Below, piece after piece: positions 46,680-58,877 of a stretch of 64,000 nucleotides of DNA. Numbering within the stretch: the stretch's first letter is position 1; each line of letters opens with the position of its first letter. This DNA comes from Nageia nagi (lineage: Eukaryota; Pinophyta). The DNA is taken from positions 58,218,001 to 58,282,000 of the forward strand of contig JBITNC010000001.1 of the NCBI GenBank assembly GCA_050084985.1, written 5' to 3'. Under the pieces are notes generated by a model, which was not told the origin of the DNA, did not search any database, and was given only the letters and a program-made list of their open reading frames with translations. The position numbers were made by a program, and so were the translations under genes.

Positions 46680-48492
46680 TATGTATAGAAGGGTGGAAGA
46701 TGCATGATATTTATAGGTTCATGCTCTTCATTTCCTTCTAAGTCTGATAAATGATAAGTTCCTTTACCAAATTTTTTCTTAATGATATATGGTCCTAACC
46801 AATTTGGAGCAAACTTATCTCTAAGCTGTCGTTCTATTCATGAAGTTTGTTGATTTTCTTTTAAAACCAAATCACCTATTTTGAACTCATGAATTAAAGC
46901 CCTTTTATCAAAAGCTCATTTTATCCTCTTCTGATAAACACGCATATGCTCTAAAGCATTAATATGTTTTTCATCTAAAAGCAATAACTGATCTAAGCGA
47001 GTCTGTCTTGCTTCTTCATCAGAATTTTGCTCACTTAGATTTACTCTAAGGGATGGTATCTCAAGTTCTATGGGTAGGATGGCTTCTGTTCCATATACTA
47101 GAGAGAATGGTGTTGCCCCAATAGGAGTGCGTACACTAGTACGATAAGCCCATAAGGCTTTTGGTATTTGCATATGCCAATCTCTATGAGAATCATTTAC
47201 TATTTTTGCTAAGATGTTCCGAATAGTTTTATTAGTAGCCTTTGCCTTTCCATTACCTTGTGGATAATATGGAGTGGAAAACTTTGTTTAATTTTATACT
47301 TATCACATATTTGTTTTACATCCTTATTTTTAAAATTCTTTCCATTATCCGTAATTAATTGGTTCGGTATGCCGAATCTACATATAATATAATTTTCTAT
47401 AAATTCAGCAATTCGTGAACCAGTGGTGGAAGTCATGGGAATAGCCTCTACCCATTTAGTAAAATATTCAATCGCTGTAATGATGAACTTGTGTCCACCA
47501 GAAGATGTAGGTGTAATTTGTCCTATTAAATCTAATGCCCATTTAGAGAATGGCCAAAGTGATTGTATAGGATGCAGTTCTTGAGATGATTGTGAAAATA
47601 AATGAGCATATTGTTGACATTTAAAACATTTTTTAACATATTCACAACAATCTTTTTCCATAGTTGGCCAATAATACCCCATTCGAATTAATTGTTTTAC
47701 AATCGCAACACCATTAAAATTTCCTTCGCATGTTCCATCATGGGCAGAGGATATAGCTTTTTTAATATCATTCCATTCAAGACATCTGAGTAAAATACCA
47801 TTGAAATTTCGTTGATGCAAGATATCCCCTATCAAACAATATTTAGTTGCTTTGATTTTAAAAGCTCGTCGTGATGATTTATTAAGGTTTGCAAGAAGAG
47901 TTCCAAATTTTAAAAAATCTGTCAATTCCTTGTACCAATTATCTTTATTAGTTACGTCAATATTTAATACTCTTTTTTCTCCATCTTCCTGTTGTAATGA
48001 TGATTGAGACAATTGAATTACTTCAACTTGAATTGAAGATTTTTTAGGATCTTCTGGGATAAGAGATCCAATAGAAGCCATAGCATCTACAAATCTATTA
48101 GATGATCTTGGTGCCACTTCTATACTAAATTGGTCAAAAAAATTTAATAATTCCTCAACTAACGCTTTATATTTTTGAAGTAAAGTTTCTTTACATTGAT
48201 AGATTCCTTTCACTTGATTTACGATGAGTAAAGAATCTCCAATAATCTTAATTCTTTTAAGTTTTAATTTAACAATAGTTTTTAATGCTAATATCAGAGC
48301 TTCATATTGCGCATTATTATTAGTACAAGGAAATTTTAATTTAAATGAATATGGTATAGGGATCCCTTGCAGTGTTATAAACACAACACCTGCTCCACCA
48401 CCTTGTTCACATCGAGAACCATCAAAGTGTATTGTCATATCCCAATTGTATTTAGGTTCTACAGGTATTTCAATTTCATCTAATTGAAACAC
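46680..48492 (-). pseudogene. Element C second RNase H and integrase
   Basis: 48492-48060 is a second RNase H of RVT_3 type with Asp-Glu-Asp-Asp positions: 'IHFDGSRCEQGGGAGVV', 'NNNAQYEALILAL', 'IIGDSLLIVNQVKG' and 'NRFVDAMA'. Integrase follows: zinc-binding 'CCEYVKKCFKCQQY' (one expected His is lost), core 'WALDLIGQITPT' and 'QLITDNGKNFKN'. After a frame break at about 47270 the expected catalytic Glu in 'YPQGNGKAKATNKTI' is Lys. The C-terminal 'ALWAYRTSVRTPIGATPFSL' (47173-46916) and a GPY/F-like end ('FAPNWLGPYIIKKKFGKG', to about 46680) complete it. No chromodomain seen. Confidence 0.9.
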
Positions 48493-48566
48493 CCCATCAT
48501 CAGGTAATTCAATGACAAGGGTTTATTATCTTGCAATGGAGCATCAACGAGATAATCAGTAATTAC

Positions 48567-49855
48567 TTATCCTTTTATTGACTTTTGTCCAATAAAATGT
48601 AAATCAAATTCAGTTAAGTGCATTATCCACTTTGTACTTCTTGAATTTTGATAGGTTTTATTCATCATATATTTCAACGGATCCACTTTAGAGATGACAT
48701 ATGTTGTATGATTTAGCATATAATGTCGAAGTTTTTTAGTAGCAAAGATGACAGCAAGACATAATTTTTCCAAATATATATACTTAATCTCATAGCTCAC
48801 AAAAGTTCTACTCAGATAATATATAGCTTGCTCTTTATTGTGTTCATTCTTTTGAGCAAGCATTGTTCCTAAAGCATTTTCAGTAGCAGAGATATATAAC
48901 AAAAAGGGTACATCTTTTCTTGGTGGACTTAAGATAGGAGGAGATAATAAATATCTTTTAATTTCATTGAATGCATCTTGTTGCTCTTTGCCCCAATGAT
49001 ATTCGATCCCCTTGTTTAATAATTTTGTAAATGGTTTACATTTATCAGAAAGTTGAGCTATAAACCTTCTAATGGCTTGTAACTTGCCCTGTAAACTTTG
49101 TAATTGTTTTAGATTTGCAGGAGGTGGCATGTCTACTACTGCCTTCACTTTACTAGGATCTATTTCAATTCCTCGTCGGGACACAATAAATCCTAATAAT
49201 TTTCTTGAAGTTACACCAAAAACATATTTTTTTGGATTTAATCTTACTTTATGTTCTAATAATCTATCTAAGACTTTAATTAGGTCTTTTCCATGATCTA
49301 CTCGATATTTAGATCTAACCAACAAATCATCGACATAATCTTCTACTATGTCGTGCATATAGTCATGGAATATATAATTCATAGCCCTTTGATAAGTTGC
49401 CCTGGCAATTTTTAATCCAAAAGGCATAACTTTATAACAAAAGGTACCCCAAGGAGTTATAAAAGCCATTTTATGTTGATCTTCAGTAGCTATTTTTATT
49501 TGATTATAACCAAAAACCCATCCATTAATGACAACATATCATGTCCTGCTGTCGAGTCTACCAAACTATCAATGCTAGGTAGAGGGAAATCATCTTTAGG
49601 ATAAGCTTTATTAAGATCACGAAAATCTGTGCATATTCTTATTTTTCCACTTGGTTTTTTCACAAGTACCATATTAGATATCCAATCTGAATAATCTATA
49701 GGTTGTATAAATTTGGCTTCTAATAATTTTTGAAGTTCTTCTTTTACCATTAATGCTATAGTAGGATGCATTTTACGTAATTTTTGTTTAACAGGTTTAG
49801 CATCAGACTTTAATGCTAAATTATGTACTACTAATTTAGGATCTATTCCAGGCAT
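48567..49855 (-). pseudogene. Element C reverse transcriptase and RNase H
   Basis: 49855-49496 carries the RT N-terminus ('FIQPIDYSDWISNMVLVKKP', 'RICTDFRDLNKAYPKDDFPL'). After one frame break, 49469-48567 continues with 'VMPFGLKIARATYQRAM', the catalytic 'YVDDLLV' box, 'LLGFIVSRRGIEIDPSKV', and the first RNase H ('FLLYISATENALGTMLAQ', where the usual first Asp is Ile/Ser). The order and motifs are Ty3/gypsy. Confidence 0.95.
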
Positions 49856-49885
49856 GTCTACATAGGACCATGCAAATACCTTTTC

Positions 49886-50956
49886 TCATTCTTTTAATAA
49901 GGTTATAATTTCTTCTTGTTCATTTTTTGTGAGGTTTTCTCCTAATTGAATAATTTTAGGATTTTGAGGATCATTACTAATGTTTATTTCTAAGACTTTT
50001 TCAGTAAGCATATGCGACCCTTCTTCTAGTTGATTTGGTACTGGTATCCAACCATTATCGTTAACACTATATTCTTCATCGTATTCTTGAGTTTGTTCAT
50101 TCGTGCATACTTGATTTTCATAGGAACCAAGTATGTGATCTACATTGTTGAATTCATGTACCAAAGGATTAGATGATATAAGAGAGAAATCAGCAATTAC
50201 CTCATCTGTAGAAGTATTGGCTATTATTTTGATTAAATTTTGATTTTCGTTAACTTCATCTATTTGTTCATTATTTTGATCTTCAATATCATTCTCTTTT
50301 ATTGTAACCATATTTATCGATGGTATATCTGAATATGGAATGATTGATGATTCGGCATTTTTATTTATTTTTTCCTATATATCACTTGGTAAGCACGAAT
50401 GATTCCAGGGTGGCTCAATATTATTAATAAAAAATGTTTCGACACCCTCTAAGACATCCATTTCACTTAATTGTTCTTCTCTTATATCAATAATTTCTTG
50501 TACTATAGATTCTTTTTCTAAAATTTCTTCATTATAATCCAAATTCTCTTCTCCTAAATTTTCTAATTTAGCAAGATTTTTACATTTATTTTGATAACCT
50601 AATCCACTTTTATTAGTGGGATCTTGGTATTGTAATTCAATTATTTCTCATGGACCCTGTTCATATTGACCCAATCCTCGTCCTTGCCAATTACATTTGT
50701 TAAAATAGTTTAAGACAAATGTTCTTGAACATGGCAATAAATATTTCATATCATTATTGAAATTTCCTTCATATGTTTGATTGGGTATTGTTGACACAGG
50801 ATCTACTATCCCCACATAGATAAACATTGTCTGATTAGGTACTTCTCCTAAAGTTACTATTTGTCCGATCACACTAGATAATCTACCCACTTCTTGTGCT
50901 AAAGGTATATTAAATACCACATCATCTACATCATATTCTCCCATCCCTAAATCCAT
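49886..50956 (-). pseudogene. Element C protease-RT linker with G-patch-like motifs
   Basis: The 50956-50648 frame ends 'GRGLGQYEQG', a G-patch-like motif; 'SGLGYQNKCKN' lies near 50600. The rest, including 50311-49886, is acidic and low-complexity (Glu/Asn-rich). Such linkers with G-patch motifs occur between protease and RT in Tat-type elements. No catalytic motif. Confidence 0.65.
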
Positions 50957-51259
50957 TAATTTAATTTTTACTGGATATACATTGGATGAGTCATTATTAG
51001 ATGCAATATTTACTTGTTTTGATGAAGAAGCTCCATATTTTTCGTCTAAAGCTTTAGCAACTTTTTCCTAAGTATCTTTATCTTGTATAACTATATCACT
51101 TTTTCCCTTTATGACTTCAGATTGATTCATATTTTTATTCATTAATATGGTTGATAAATTAGGGGATGGTAATGTCACTTTATTTGGATCAAAAATTAAA
51201 TTACAATGTGAATAAGGATCTGGATCTTTAAACACACAATGAACTTTATCTTTGTAGAT

Positions 51260-51751
51260 TTATTTTAAACATCCATGATAAGTTGATGGAACACATTGCA
51301 TTTCTCTAATCCATGGACGTCCTAAAAGGATGTTGTATTGTATAATATTTCCTTCAATTATATGTAATAAAGTTTGAATGGTTTTAGCCCCTACTGTAAT
51401 CGGTAGCACTATTGATCCTAAAGTTGAACACACTGCATCATTAAACGCCCTTATTTGTAAAGAAGGAGCTAAGATAAGTGAATTTGATAAATTCAAATTT
51501 TTGTATGCAGCATCTGAAATTATATTTATAGCTGAACCTTCATCTTTTAGAATTCTTTTAAATAATTTCCCATCTACTTTACCTATTATATGTAAAGGTG
51601 GATCAAGTCCGCCTGGTCCGTCGTTATTCAATTTTTCTTGTTTGTAGAAGGTGATACTAGGTTGTTGAGATATCTTCAAACTTTCAACTATTGAAATAAA
51701 ATTTTTGGGGTTACTAATATCCACTTGAATTTCTTGTAGAATTTGATTCAT
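51260..51751 (-). pseudogene. Element C aspartic protease
   Basis: A 163-codon frame with 'FKRILKDEGSAINIISDAAY', where the retropepsin D(T/S)G active site reads DEG. The flap and C-terminal hydrophobic motif ('YNILLGRPWIREMQCVPSTY') are well kept; 'ILLGRPWI' is characteristic of Tat proteases. It would process the Gag-Pol polyprotein. The Glu in the active triad makes activity uncertain. Confidence 0.85.
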
Positions 51752-52095
51752 AGTTTCCCTATAACTCTCAGACTATTGTAATAATTCAAATAAGGTCATC
51801 TTAACTGGAGACATTTTTAATTACCATTGAAGAGCACCTTTTATCGAAACTTTAGGTTGTTGCGGAGGAGGTATAGGTTGTATATTAATTGGGTTTGATA
51901 TTGATTGATTTTTTCAAGGATTATCCTGTTTATTCTGATATTGTTGTGCTCTTGTAGCTATACCAATCATATGTATTGAATCATCTATAGTCCCTATAAA
52001 TGGGATATCCTTATTATTCCATGTATAGTTCATTTGGTTTGGGATAATTGCCACATTGTTAGCCTGATGTGAGGGTAAGGGGTTTTGATATATCC

Positions 52096-53089
52096 CTAAT
52101 TTTGATTTGAAGGTACAACAGGATTATCCACATTTATTTTTCGACTATCTATCAAGTCTTGAATTTTATGTTGTAAAGTTCGACATTTATTTGTATTATG
52201 TCCTTTTTGCCTATGATAAGCACAAAATTCATTTTCCTTATACCATTTGCTTCCTTTAGCATTAGGATTTTTAGGTTTTATATCGGGTAATTTAATCATA
52301 CCATTATCACATAATTTTTTAAGTATTTCGGCTAATGGTTCTGATAATGAGGTAAAATTTCTTTTAGGCTTAGGTTCAACATTTTCTTCGATTTTTGAAG
52401 CTTGACCAGAATTTTCTGTCATGGTTATTTGATTATTTTGTGGTTGTTTAGTACCATTTTCATATTGATTACCCTTTTTGTATTCTTTTTTCTTAAGTTT
52501 TAGTTCTCCATATTGAATTTTAACTCTTTCTATATATTACTACCTGAGCAATAGCTTCTTCAAAAGTTTTATGTTGTTGAATTTGGAGAACACTGGCTAT
52601 TGGTCTTAAACAACTTTGACTAAATAATTTAACCAATTCCTCTTGTGGTATTGTATAAGGCATACTAGTGAGTATAGCCCACCATCTTGAGATGTAATCT
52701 TGTATAGTTTCATCAGGAAACTATTGTAATCTTGTAAGATCAGTAATTGAAGATCTTTCCTTAATATTGATTCTAAAATGTTCAAGAAATTGATTAGCCA
52801 ATTGTTCGAATGTATATAAACTATGCATAGGTAAACTATTATACCAATCTAAAGCTTGGCCTGCGAGCATCATAGGAAATATACGTAACATTAATGAGTC
52901 ATCATTAGCTATTTGATAACTAGAAAATGTAAATTTTCTCAAATGTTCTTTGGGGTCTTCTCTTCCTTTAAATGATTCTATTTTAGGAAATTCAAACCTA
53001 TATGGTAGTTTCTTTTTTGGAACACTTGGATGAATAGGTTCATTGCAAATATTCTTATACTTTAACTTTTGAAGTCCTTGAACATTCAT
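52096..53089 (-). pseudogene. Element C gag (retrotrans_gag domain and zinc knuckle)
   Basis: 53089-52721 reads 'FEFPKIESFKGREDPKEHLR', then 'LAGQALDWYNSLP' and 'FEQLANQFLEHF': the Ty3/gypsy gag core. 52422-52096 has 'FCAYHRQKGHNTNKCRTLQH', a CxxH/xxxGHxTxxC knuckle typical of Tat gag. A stop at about 52720 and another break separate the parts. Function: particle assembly and RNA binding. Confidence 0.9.
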
Positions 53090-53269
53090 TTATCGATTTA
53101 TAAAATCCTTCATAAATTCTTCTAATTCTTTATCGGTTCTACGACCTTGAGTATGTCTATGATATCTTCGAGTATTCAGATCCTTTTTCGAAATTGATCT
53201 TGAAGTGTAAGACTCATAGTCAGAAGGAAACTCTGACAGTGGTGGAGGCAATATTTGAAGAGGTGAATG

Positions 53270-54433
53270 TCATCGCAGAATAGGGATTTTAGGAGGTTTT
53301 TGGGATATACCTTTTCCATATAGATCTTTTCCTTTGTAATCAGGTTGTCTCGTTTGATTTTGGGTTTGTTCAACCCAACTTTTAATGGAATCTTGCTTTT
53401 GTTTATCATATAATTTTTGTAGTTCTAACTCTTTATCCATTTCCTTTTGTAATGAAATGGCTATCTCTCTATCCATCGCTTCTTGTTTGTCTAAGTAAGG
53501 ATCTCGATATCTTTGTATTTGACTCCCTTCAGAAGTTTCAGGTTTCAAATTTTTTATTCTTTGATATTCATCCCACTGTCTTTGTTTTTCTTTCTCCATA
53601 CATAGATATTGCTCCCTTTTTATTTTTTTATTCTCTAATTCTTTAAGTTGTAATTCCTGTAAACGAAGTTGAATATCATGTTCTTTATGAAGTCTTTTCT
53701 TTTCTTGTTCCAGGAATTCATTTCTTTCTTTGTTTGCTTGTTCTTGCTCTATGAATTTCCTTTTATCTCTAAGAAGTTTATCTTCCATTTCTTTTAATTT
53801 ATTCTCTTGTTCTTGAATTTTAATGAATTTGTTAACTTTTCTATTTTCTTCCTTTAGAAGATATTGCATCTCTGTAGCCCTTTTAATATCATTAGCATAT
53901 ATTTCCGTGAATTTTTGACCAGCTTTTGTTTTATATAATCATCGTTCTTCTAGTTCTTCATAAGAAGGTATCTCTTCTATTTTGTACTTAGATGCCCTTC
54001 TATGTAATCCTCCCTTTGAAGAATAAGATTTCTCCGTTTACTTCATTGAAGGAGCTCTTTGAGATAAATTACTCGTGGGTATTGATACTTCATTTTTTAC
54101 TAATTCGAGAGATTTATGAGAAAAGGAAGATCCCTCTTTTTGGATTAAAGAACTTACTTTTTGACCATCTGATAATAGATGAATGACTCTTTCATATTTA
54201 ACTTTATATGGCTCAGTCTCTAGTACCGCTATGGTTTCGGCCCGAGATTTATCCTCATCAATTTCTAAGTTATCATGTCTTTGATTTAGTTTTTCGACAT
54301 CTCCCGATAGACTAGAAGACGTCTTAGGAATATCCCTATAATTAGCTAGGCAACAATGAATTTCAATTAACTCTTCATCTAACACTTGCATTCTAGCCTT
54401 GGTAATAGGGTCTTCTATACTTTGTCTTTGCAA
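53270..54433 (-). pseudogene. Element C upstream ORF: charged coiled-coil protein
   Basis: The minus-strand frames 54433-54038 and 53869-53270 precede gag. The second is almost wholly Glu/Lys/Gln/Arg-rich coiled coil (for example 'LQELQLKELENKKIKREQY') and ends in a short Pro-rich stretch. Ogre-type elements carry an extra ORF ahead of gag; this may be its equivalent or the N-terminal part of a long gag. No enzymatic motif is visible. Interrupted between the two pieces. Confidence 0.6.
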
Positions 54434-55291
54434 TCTAGATTGATCATAACCCCAATCCCAATCTTTACTTTCATAACGAACTACCTATGGATCTGATTCA
54501 TCTAAAGGAGGTGGCCTCCTAATCAAATACTCTATCAGATCCATATTGTCTGAATCTATTTCTTGTATTTCAAATGGGTGTTCTCGCATTTTCTTAGCGG
54601 TCATACTTCTAGTTTGAACCATTTTTTAGATATTATAAACAAGCATCGTAAAAAAGACACTCTATTTTTATCTTTTATATTATGTTTTCGAGAAAACAAT
54701 TTAATGCACAAACATCCTATATGCAAACTTACTTTTAATGATGTGATTATCTTTTTTAACTTTTTCACATATTTTTAATGTCTGAGTTAAATGAACGATA
54801 TAAGTTTTTTGTTTTTAATCTTTTTTAATTTTCCTAGTTTGTTCTGACTAGTCAAGTGTTAAACAAGGTAGGTTGGGTAATCCTAATTAATGTTTGCAAG
54901 TTTCTATGGCTTTTGGCTTGGTTCTAGATGAGTCTCCTTTTTTGACTCCTACCTAAAGGAAAGTTACCTTGGTCATCACTTCCAAGTGTAACTGGCTCTA
55001 TGGCTTCAAGTGTGTTATGTTGGTGGGTACAAAGAAGTAAGAATTGATGGTTGGTAGTGACATCTAACTCGTTAATGTTCAATTATTCCTTTAAGGCTTT
55101 GTGAAATGCATTTAAAAAAGTAAAGTACATTTATGCATACTACCCTCCAAACATTCATGTCCATTCACTTATCTTATCTTAATATGATGCAATCAAAGTT
55201 TATTTTAAATGAATCTTGACCTTAATAAACCCCATTGTTCTTTTTTAATTATGATGTGATTCATTATCTAACCTCTTAATGATGTTCATTA

Positions 55292-56000
55292 ACTCCTTCC
55301 AATTGTGGAAGTTTTATATGTGATAAATTTCCTCTTCTTACTAGTCACATATCTCTTCGACCTCCAATGGAGTGGTAAGAGCAGACTTAGTAAAAAGCTA
55401 TTAAGTGTAGATAAATTAATTAAGTGAGGTTCAATTACTCCTCCAAGAGTCACATATCCCTTTGACCTCCAATGGAGTGGTAAGGGCAGACATCTTTAAG
55501 AGTGTTAATGTGAAGTATATTTCCAAATAATATGTAAATAAATTTTACCTCTTTCACTTAACTTATTTCTGATCACTTAGGATCGCTTGAAGCGCAAAAG
55601 TGAGAGCATACTTTGTTAAGTGAAAGTACTTAGTGTATTCGAATCCCTCCAATTCATTAACCTTTTAATATGATTTATGCTACCAAAACCTGATTTATTT
55701 CCTTAAGTTCATTCCAAATTAAATGTGACTCATTTACTCCTTCCAATTGTGGAAGTATTATGTGTAATAAATTACCTCCTCTTACTAGTCACATATCCCT
55801 TCGACCTCCAATGGAGTGGTAAGGGCAAACTTAGTAAGAGATCATTATATGTGGGTAAATTAACCAAATTAATGATAGTGTGAATGTGAAAGAAAAGAAG
55901 AATTAATTACTCCTTCTTATCTGGTCTATTCTGGTCACCTTAGATTGCACGAAGCGCAAAGGGAGAGCATAAGTAGACAAGATAAAAAGTATTAATGTGT
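55292..56000. repeat. 444-bp tandem repeat (about 1.6 copies) in C leader
   Basis: 'actccttccaattgtggaag' occurs at 55292 and 55736. Each is followed by 'cttactagtcacatatc', 'cgacctccaatggagtggta' and later 'gaagcgcaaa.g.gagagcat'. An extra partial copy of the 'ctccaatggagtggta' block lies at 55449-55500. Confidence 0.85.
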
Positions 56001-56207
56001 ACGTACCCTTCACCCAAAACATGAAAATAAATACATAACATTTACATAAAATAAATTAACAAAAATATGCATTTAATCTTTTCTACCCATTCTTATATGC
56101 ATTCTAGGAAAAGGAATCACATTCAAAAATATCCTTCCATTTTAACAATACATTATATATTTTATTTTATTTTATTTATTTTTTAGAAATAACAAAAGGA
56201 GACAAAA

Positions 56208-56395
56208 CGACTTGGAGTATGAGTCACCAGCGTTTAGACAGAGGTCGCTAGCATTTATTCTGAGTCACTGGCATCTGATTCCAATCACTAACATTTAGTC
56301 TGGATTACTTTGTAAATAGCTGGCATTCCTTTTGAGTCACCGGCATTCCTTTTGAGTCATCGGCATTCGATTCCAATCGTTGGCATTTCTGCAAC
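56208..56395. repeat. ~20-bp degenerate repeats (gagtcaccggcatt) in C leader
   Basis: Units such as 'gagtcaccggcattcctttt', 'gagtcatcggcattcgattc' and 'caatcgttggcatt' follow one another. Related motifs occur in both LTRs (40145-40221, 57112-57188) and at 40905-41030. Confidence 0.75.
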
Positions 56396-56518
56396 AGATT
56401 TCCTAAAAAGCATAGAACACAAAATTTAAAGTTAGTATATGGAGAAATTCAAATAAACAGATAACAGAAAGGTAAAATCATTTTTAAACAAAAAAACCTC
56501 CCTATCAATAACGGAAGG

Positions 56519-56536
56519 GCCCTCCTTCTAGCACCA
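56519..56536 (-). other. Primer binding site of element C
   Basis: The minus strand reads TGGTGCTAGAAGGAGGGC, three bases inside the 5' LTR. It starts TGG as expected for pairing with a tRNA CCA end. I could not identify the tRNA. Confidence 0.65.
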
Positions 56537-56539
56537 GAA

Positions 56540-57390
56540 TTTTACAGTGAAAATAGAGCTGGAATGTAGAATAACATAAAATGTAATTATTCTTAAATCT
56601 TCACTGAACCTCAAATTATGTAAAATAGATAAAAAATGCTGTAATTATAAATTGATATTGATTTTCATCTCAAACTACAATTTGCCCTTGGAAGGGACTT
56701 TTTACAAATGCCATTTGCCAAAATGAAGGTATTAGATCTTCATTGTTTTTGATTTGCTTGCTTCTCTCCTTGATATGGACAACCTGTAAATCCTACACAC
56801 ATGCAAAAGAAAATAACATCAAAGCATCTATGTATGACATTTATCAAATTGAAGCTAACATAAAATAATAAAATGTATGAGCTCACAAGATTTTGGCAGC
56901 ATTACCCTACTTCAAAATTGGGTCAAGAGATTCTTTTTGTTGCTTTGTATTGGCTTGTATTTATAGATTTTGGGTGAGATGTTCCAAGGCTAGTAAGGGG
57001 AAGTGAAAAGCCACCATAGGTTGTAACTGACCCCTTCTATCCACATCATCTTGGAAAATGAAATGTTTCAACTTTCTCTCGCTATTTTGGCTTCTTGTTC
57101 GGCTGTTACAGAGTCACCAACGATTGCTAGGTGGACACCAGTGATTACCTCAAGACGTCGGTGATTGTTTTGGGTCGTCAGTGACTGGTTTTTAATTTTT
57201 ATAACAATATTAACATGATCACCAAATAGCCAATTTTTACCTAAAAAGAGTCATGTGACCACCCGTTTTGCATGTACTCGATAGGAGCTATCCAATAATA
57301 TGGTTTCTAAACCTATTTTATATTGTCGCGAGGAGTTATGATTATTTCAATGTTTACTAGTTAAAATGGGGACATTTTTAGGTGTCTACA
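56540..57390 (-). repeat. 5' LTR of element C
   Basis: 851 bp, ending ...GGTGTCTACA at 57390 on the plus strand. Its inner terminus on the plus strand is TT rather than TG, a point change. The primer site adjoins at 56536. Confidence 0.95.
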
Positions 57391-57395
57391 GAGAA
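57391..57395. repeat. Target site duplication of C, right
   Basis: GAGAA immediately after the LTR's ...TCTACA. Confidence 0.9.
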
Positions 57396-58877
57396 GATAT
57401 AGATATGTATTAGAGAAGCACATAAAGAATCCAATATCTATGAAGTATCTCAAAATATTTTTATACTAAACTCTAGGTCCTTACTTAAGTCCATACAAGG
57501 ACTTCTTTAGCTTACACACAAGGGACTCTTTTCCTTCCATAACAAACCCTTCTAGTTGATTCATGTAGATCTCCACATCTAAGTCACCATTGAGAAAAAC
57601 ACTCTTAACATCAAGTTGATAAACTTTCTATCCTTGAGATACTGAAATAGCAAGGATTAACCTAACTATAGGCATCTTTTTCACTAGAGTAAAGGTTTCC
57701 TCATAATCAACTCTATATTTATGAGCAAAACCCTTGGTGACTAACCTTTCCTTATAATTCTCAATTTCTCCAATTAAATTGTATTTGAGCTTGTAAATAC
57801 ACTTATTTCCAATTATATTTCATTCATTAGGATAGGGAACCAAGTCCCAAGTTTGATTTTTCATCAAAGCCTCATACTCCACTTTCATGGCTTCCATCCA
57901 ACATTCATGCTTCAAAGCTTCTTTAAATGATGAGGGCTCATTCTTGCTATCAATTTTGGTAAACAAGGATTATTTTAAGGCTATACTTCTTGTTATCCTT
58001 TATGTTTGAGAGTTTTTCTCTTGAAGTAACTTATTTACATTGATATCCATCCATATAGGTGCAACAAAAGATTCATCGAGATCATCTAGGTTTTCATAGG
58101 AAGTAGATTCCTTAGGAAGTTCATTTTAAATTTACATCCTTTGAGATGAATACTGCTATGGAGGTAGGAGAGTAGAGACTGTATCCTCTATGTTGATTAT
58201 CATAGACCACAAATATGTACTTTTTATATCTCTTATCTAGCTTCTTTCTTTTCTCAAAAATAATGAAGGCATAAGCATCAGAATTAAAAACCCTAAGATG
58301 AGAGATGTTATGTTTTTTTCCCATCCAATCCTAGTACAAGGTTTTACCTTCAACCAATTTTTAGGGCACTTATTTAGGTTATAAATTGTAGTGTTCATAG
58401 CTTCACCCCATAAGAAACTAGGGATATTTTCTAACATGCACCTAACCATTCCTGAATGGTTATATTCTTTGTTTTAGCAACACCATTTTGCTAAGGGTTG
58501 TAATGGATCATGAAATGCCTCTTAATCCTATATTTAGCAAAATGGTCATTGAACTCATTGCTTTATATTCATCCCTATTTTCATATCTCAACATCTTGAT
58601 TTTGAAGTTAGATTGATTTTGAACTAAGGCTTTGAAATCTTTAAACCTATCAAATGTTTGATCCTTGTACTCGAATAGATAACCAAATGTCATCCTACTA
58701 AAGTCATCAATGAAGGTCAAGACATAAAATACTCCTCCAATAGTCTTAGTTTGAAATAGACCCATCAAATCTGAATGCACAAGCTGAAGAGTTTGTATTT
58801 TCCTTGTTGCCTTATCTTTCTCAAATTTTTACCTATTTATCTTACCTAAGATGCACTTTTCACAAAGACCAATTGGT
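57396..58877 (-). pseudogene. A2 pol: integrase and RT N-terminus remnants
   Basis: The integrase core lies at 58780-58508 ('GGVFYVLTFIDDFSRMTFGY'), though the expected DNGGEY catalytic box reads 'YENRDEY'. The following region at 58449-58237 reads 'FLWGEAMNTTIYNLNKCP'. The C-terminal segment at 58324-58121 reads 'KKLDKRYKKYIFVVYDNQHR' and 'VFISKDVN'. RT N-terminal text continues with stops to element C at 57390. Homology with A1 ends near 58877. Confidence 0.85.

Larger units (their letters stand above)
54434..56518. other. Element C leader between primer site and first ORF
   Basis: About 2.1 kb without coding signal. Contains the 444-bp tandem repeat (55292-56000) and the short GTCxCCGGCATT-type repeats (56208-56395). 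Confidence 0.65.
39568..57395 (-). mobile_element. Element C: 17.8-kb Ty3/gypsy (Tat/Ogre-type) retrotransposon inserted in A2
   Basis: Two 851-bp LTRs (39573-40423, 56540-57390) lie between a perfect 5-bp direct repeat GAGAA (39568-39572 and 57391-57395). The interior, on the minus strand, encodes a coiled-coil ORF, gag, protease, a G-patch-like region, RT-RNase H, a second RNase H and integrase. RT before integrase defines Ty3/gypsy. The second RNase H after the RT-RH module, the large size and the upstream ORF are traits of the Tat/Ogre lineage. Two non-retroviral regions lie between integrase and the 3' LTR. Frames are broken, so this copy is not autonomous. Confidence 0.95.
28249..58877 (-). 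mobile_element. Copia element A2 (same family as A1), split by insertions B and C
   Basis: Pieces in minus-strand order are: integrase and RT N-terminus (58877-57396), RT C-terminus and RNase H (39567-38571), 3' untranslated region (29383-28737) and 3' LTR (28736-28249). Removing B and C makes the text run parallel to A1: for example 'tgaagttttcatcatagata' before B continues as 'caagaattcaaccttcact' after B, as A1 reads without a break at 115-165. Gag and the 5' LTR are missing; homology ends at about 58877. Confidence 0.85.
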
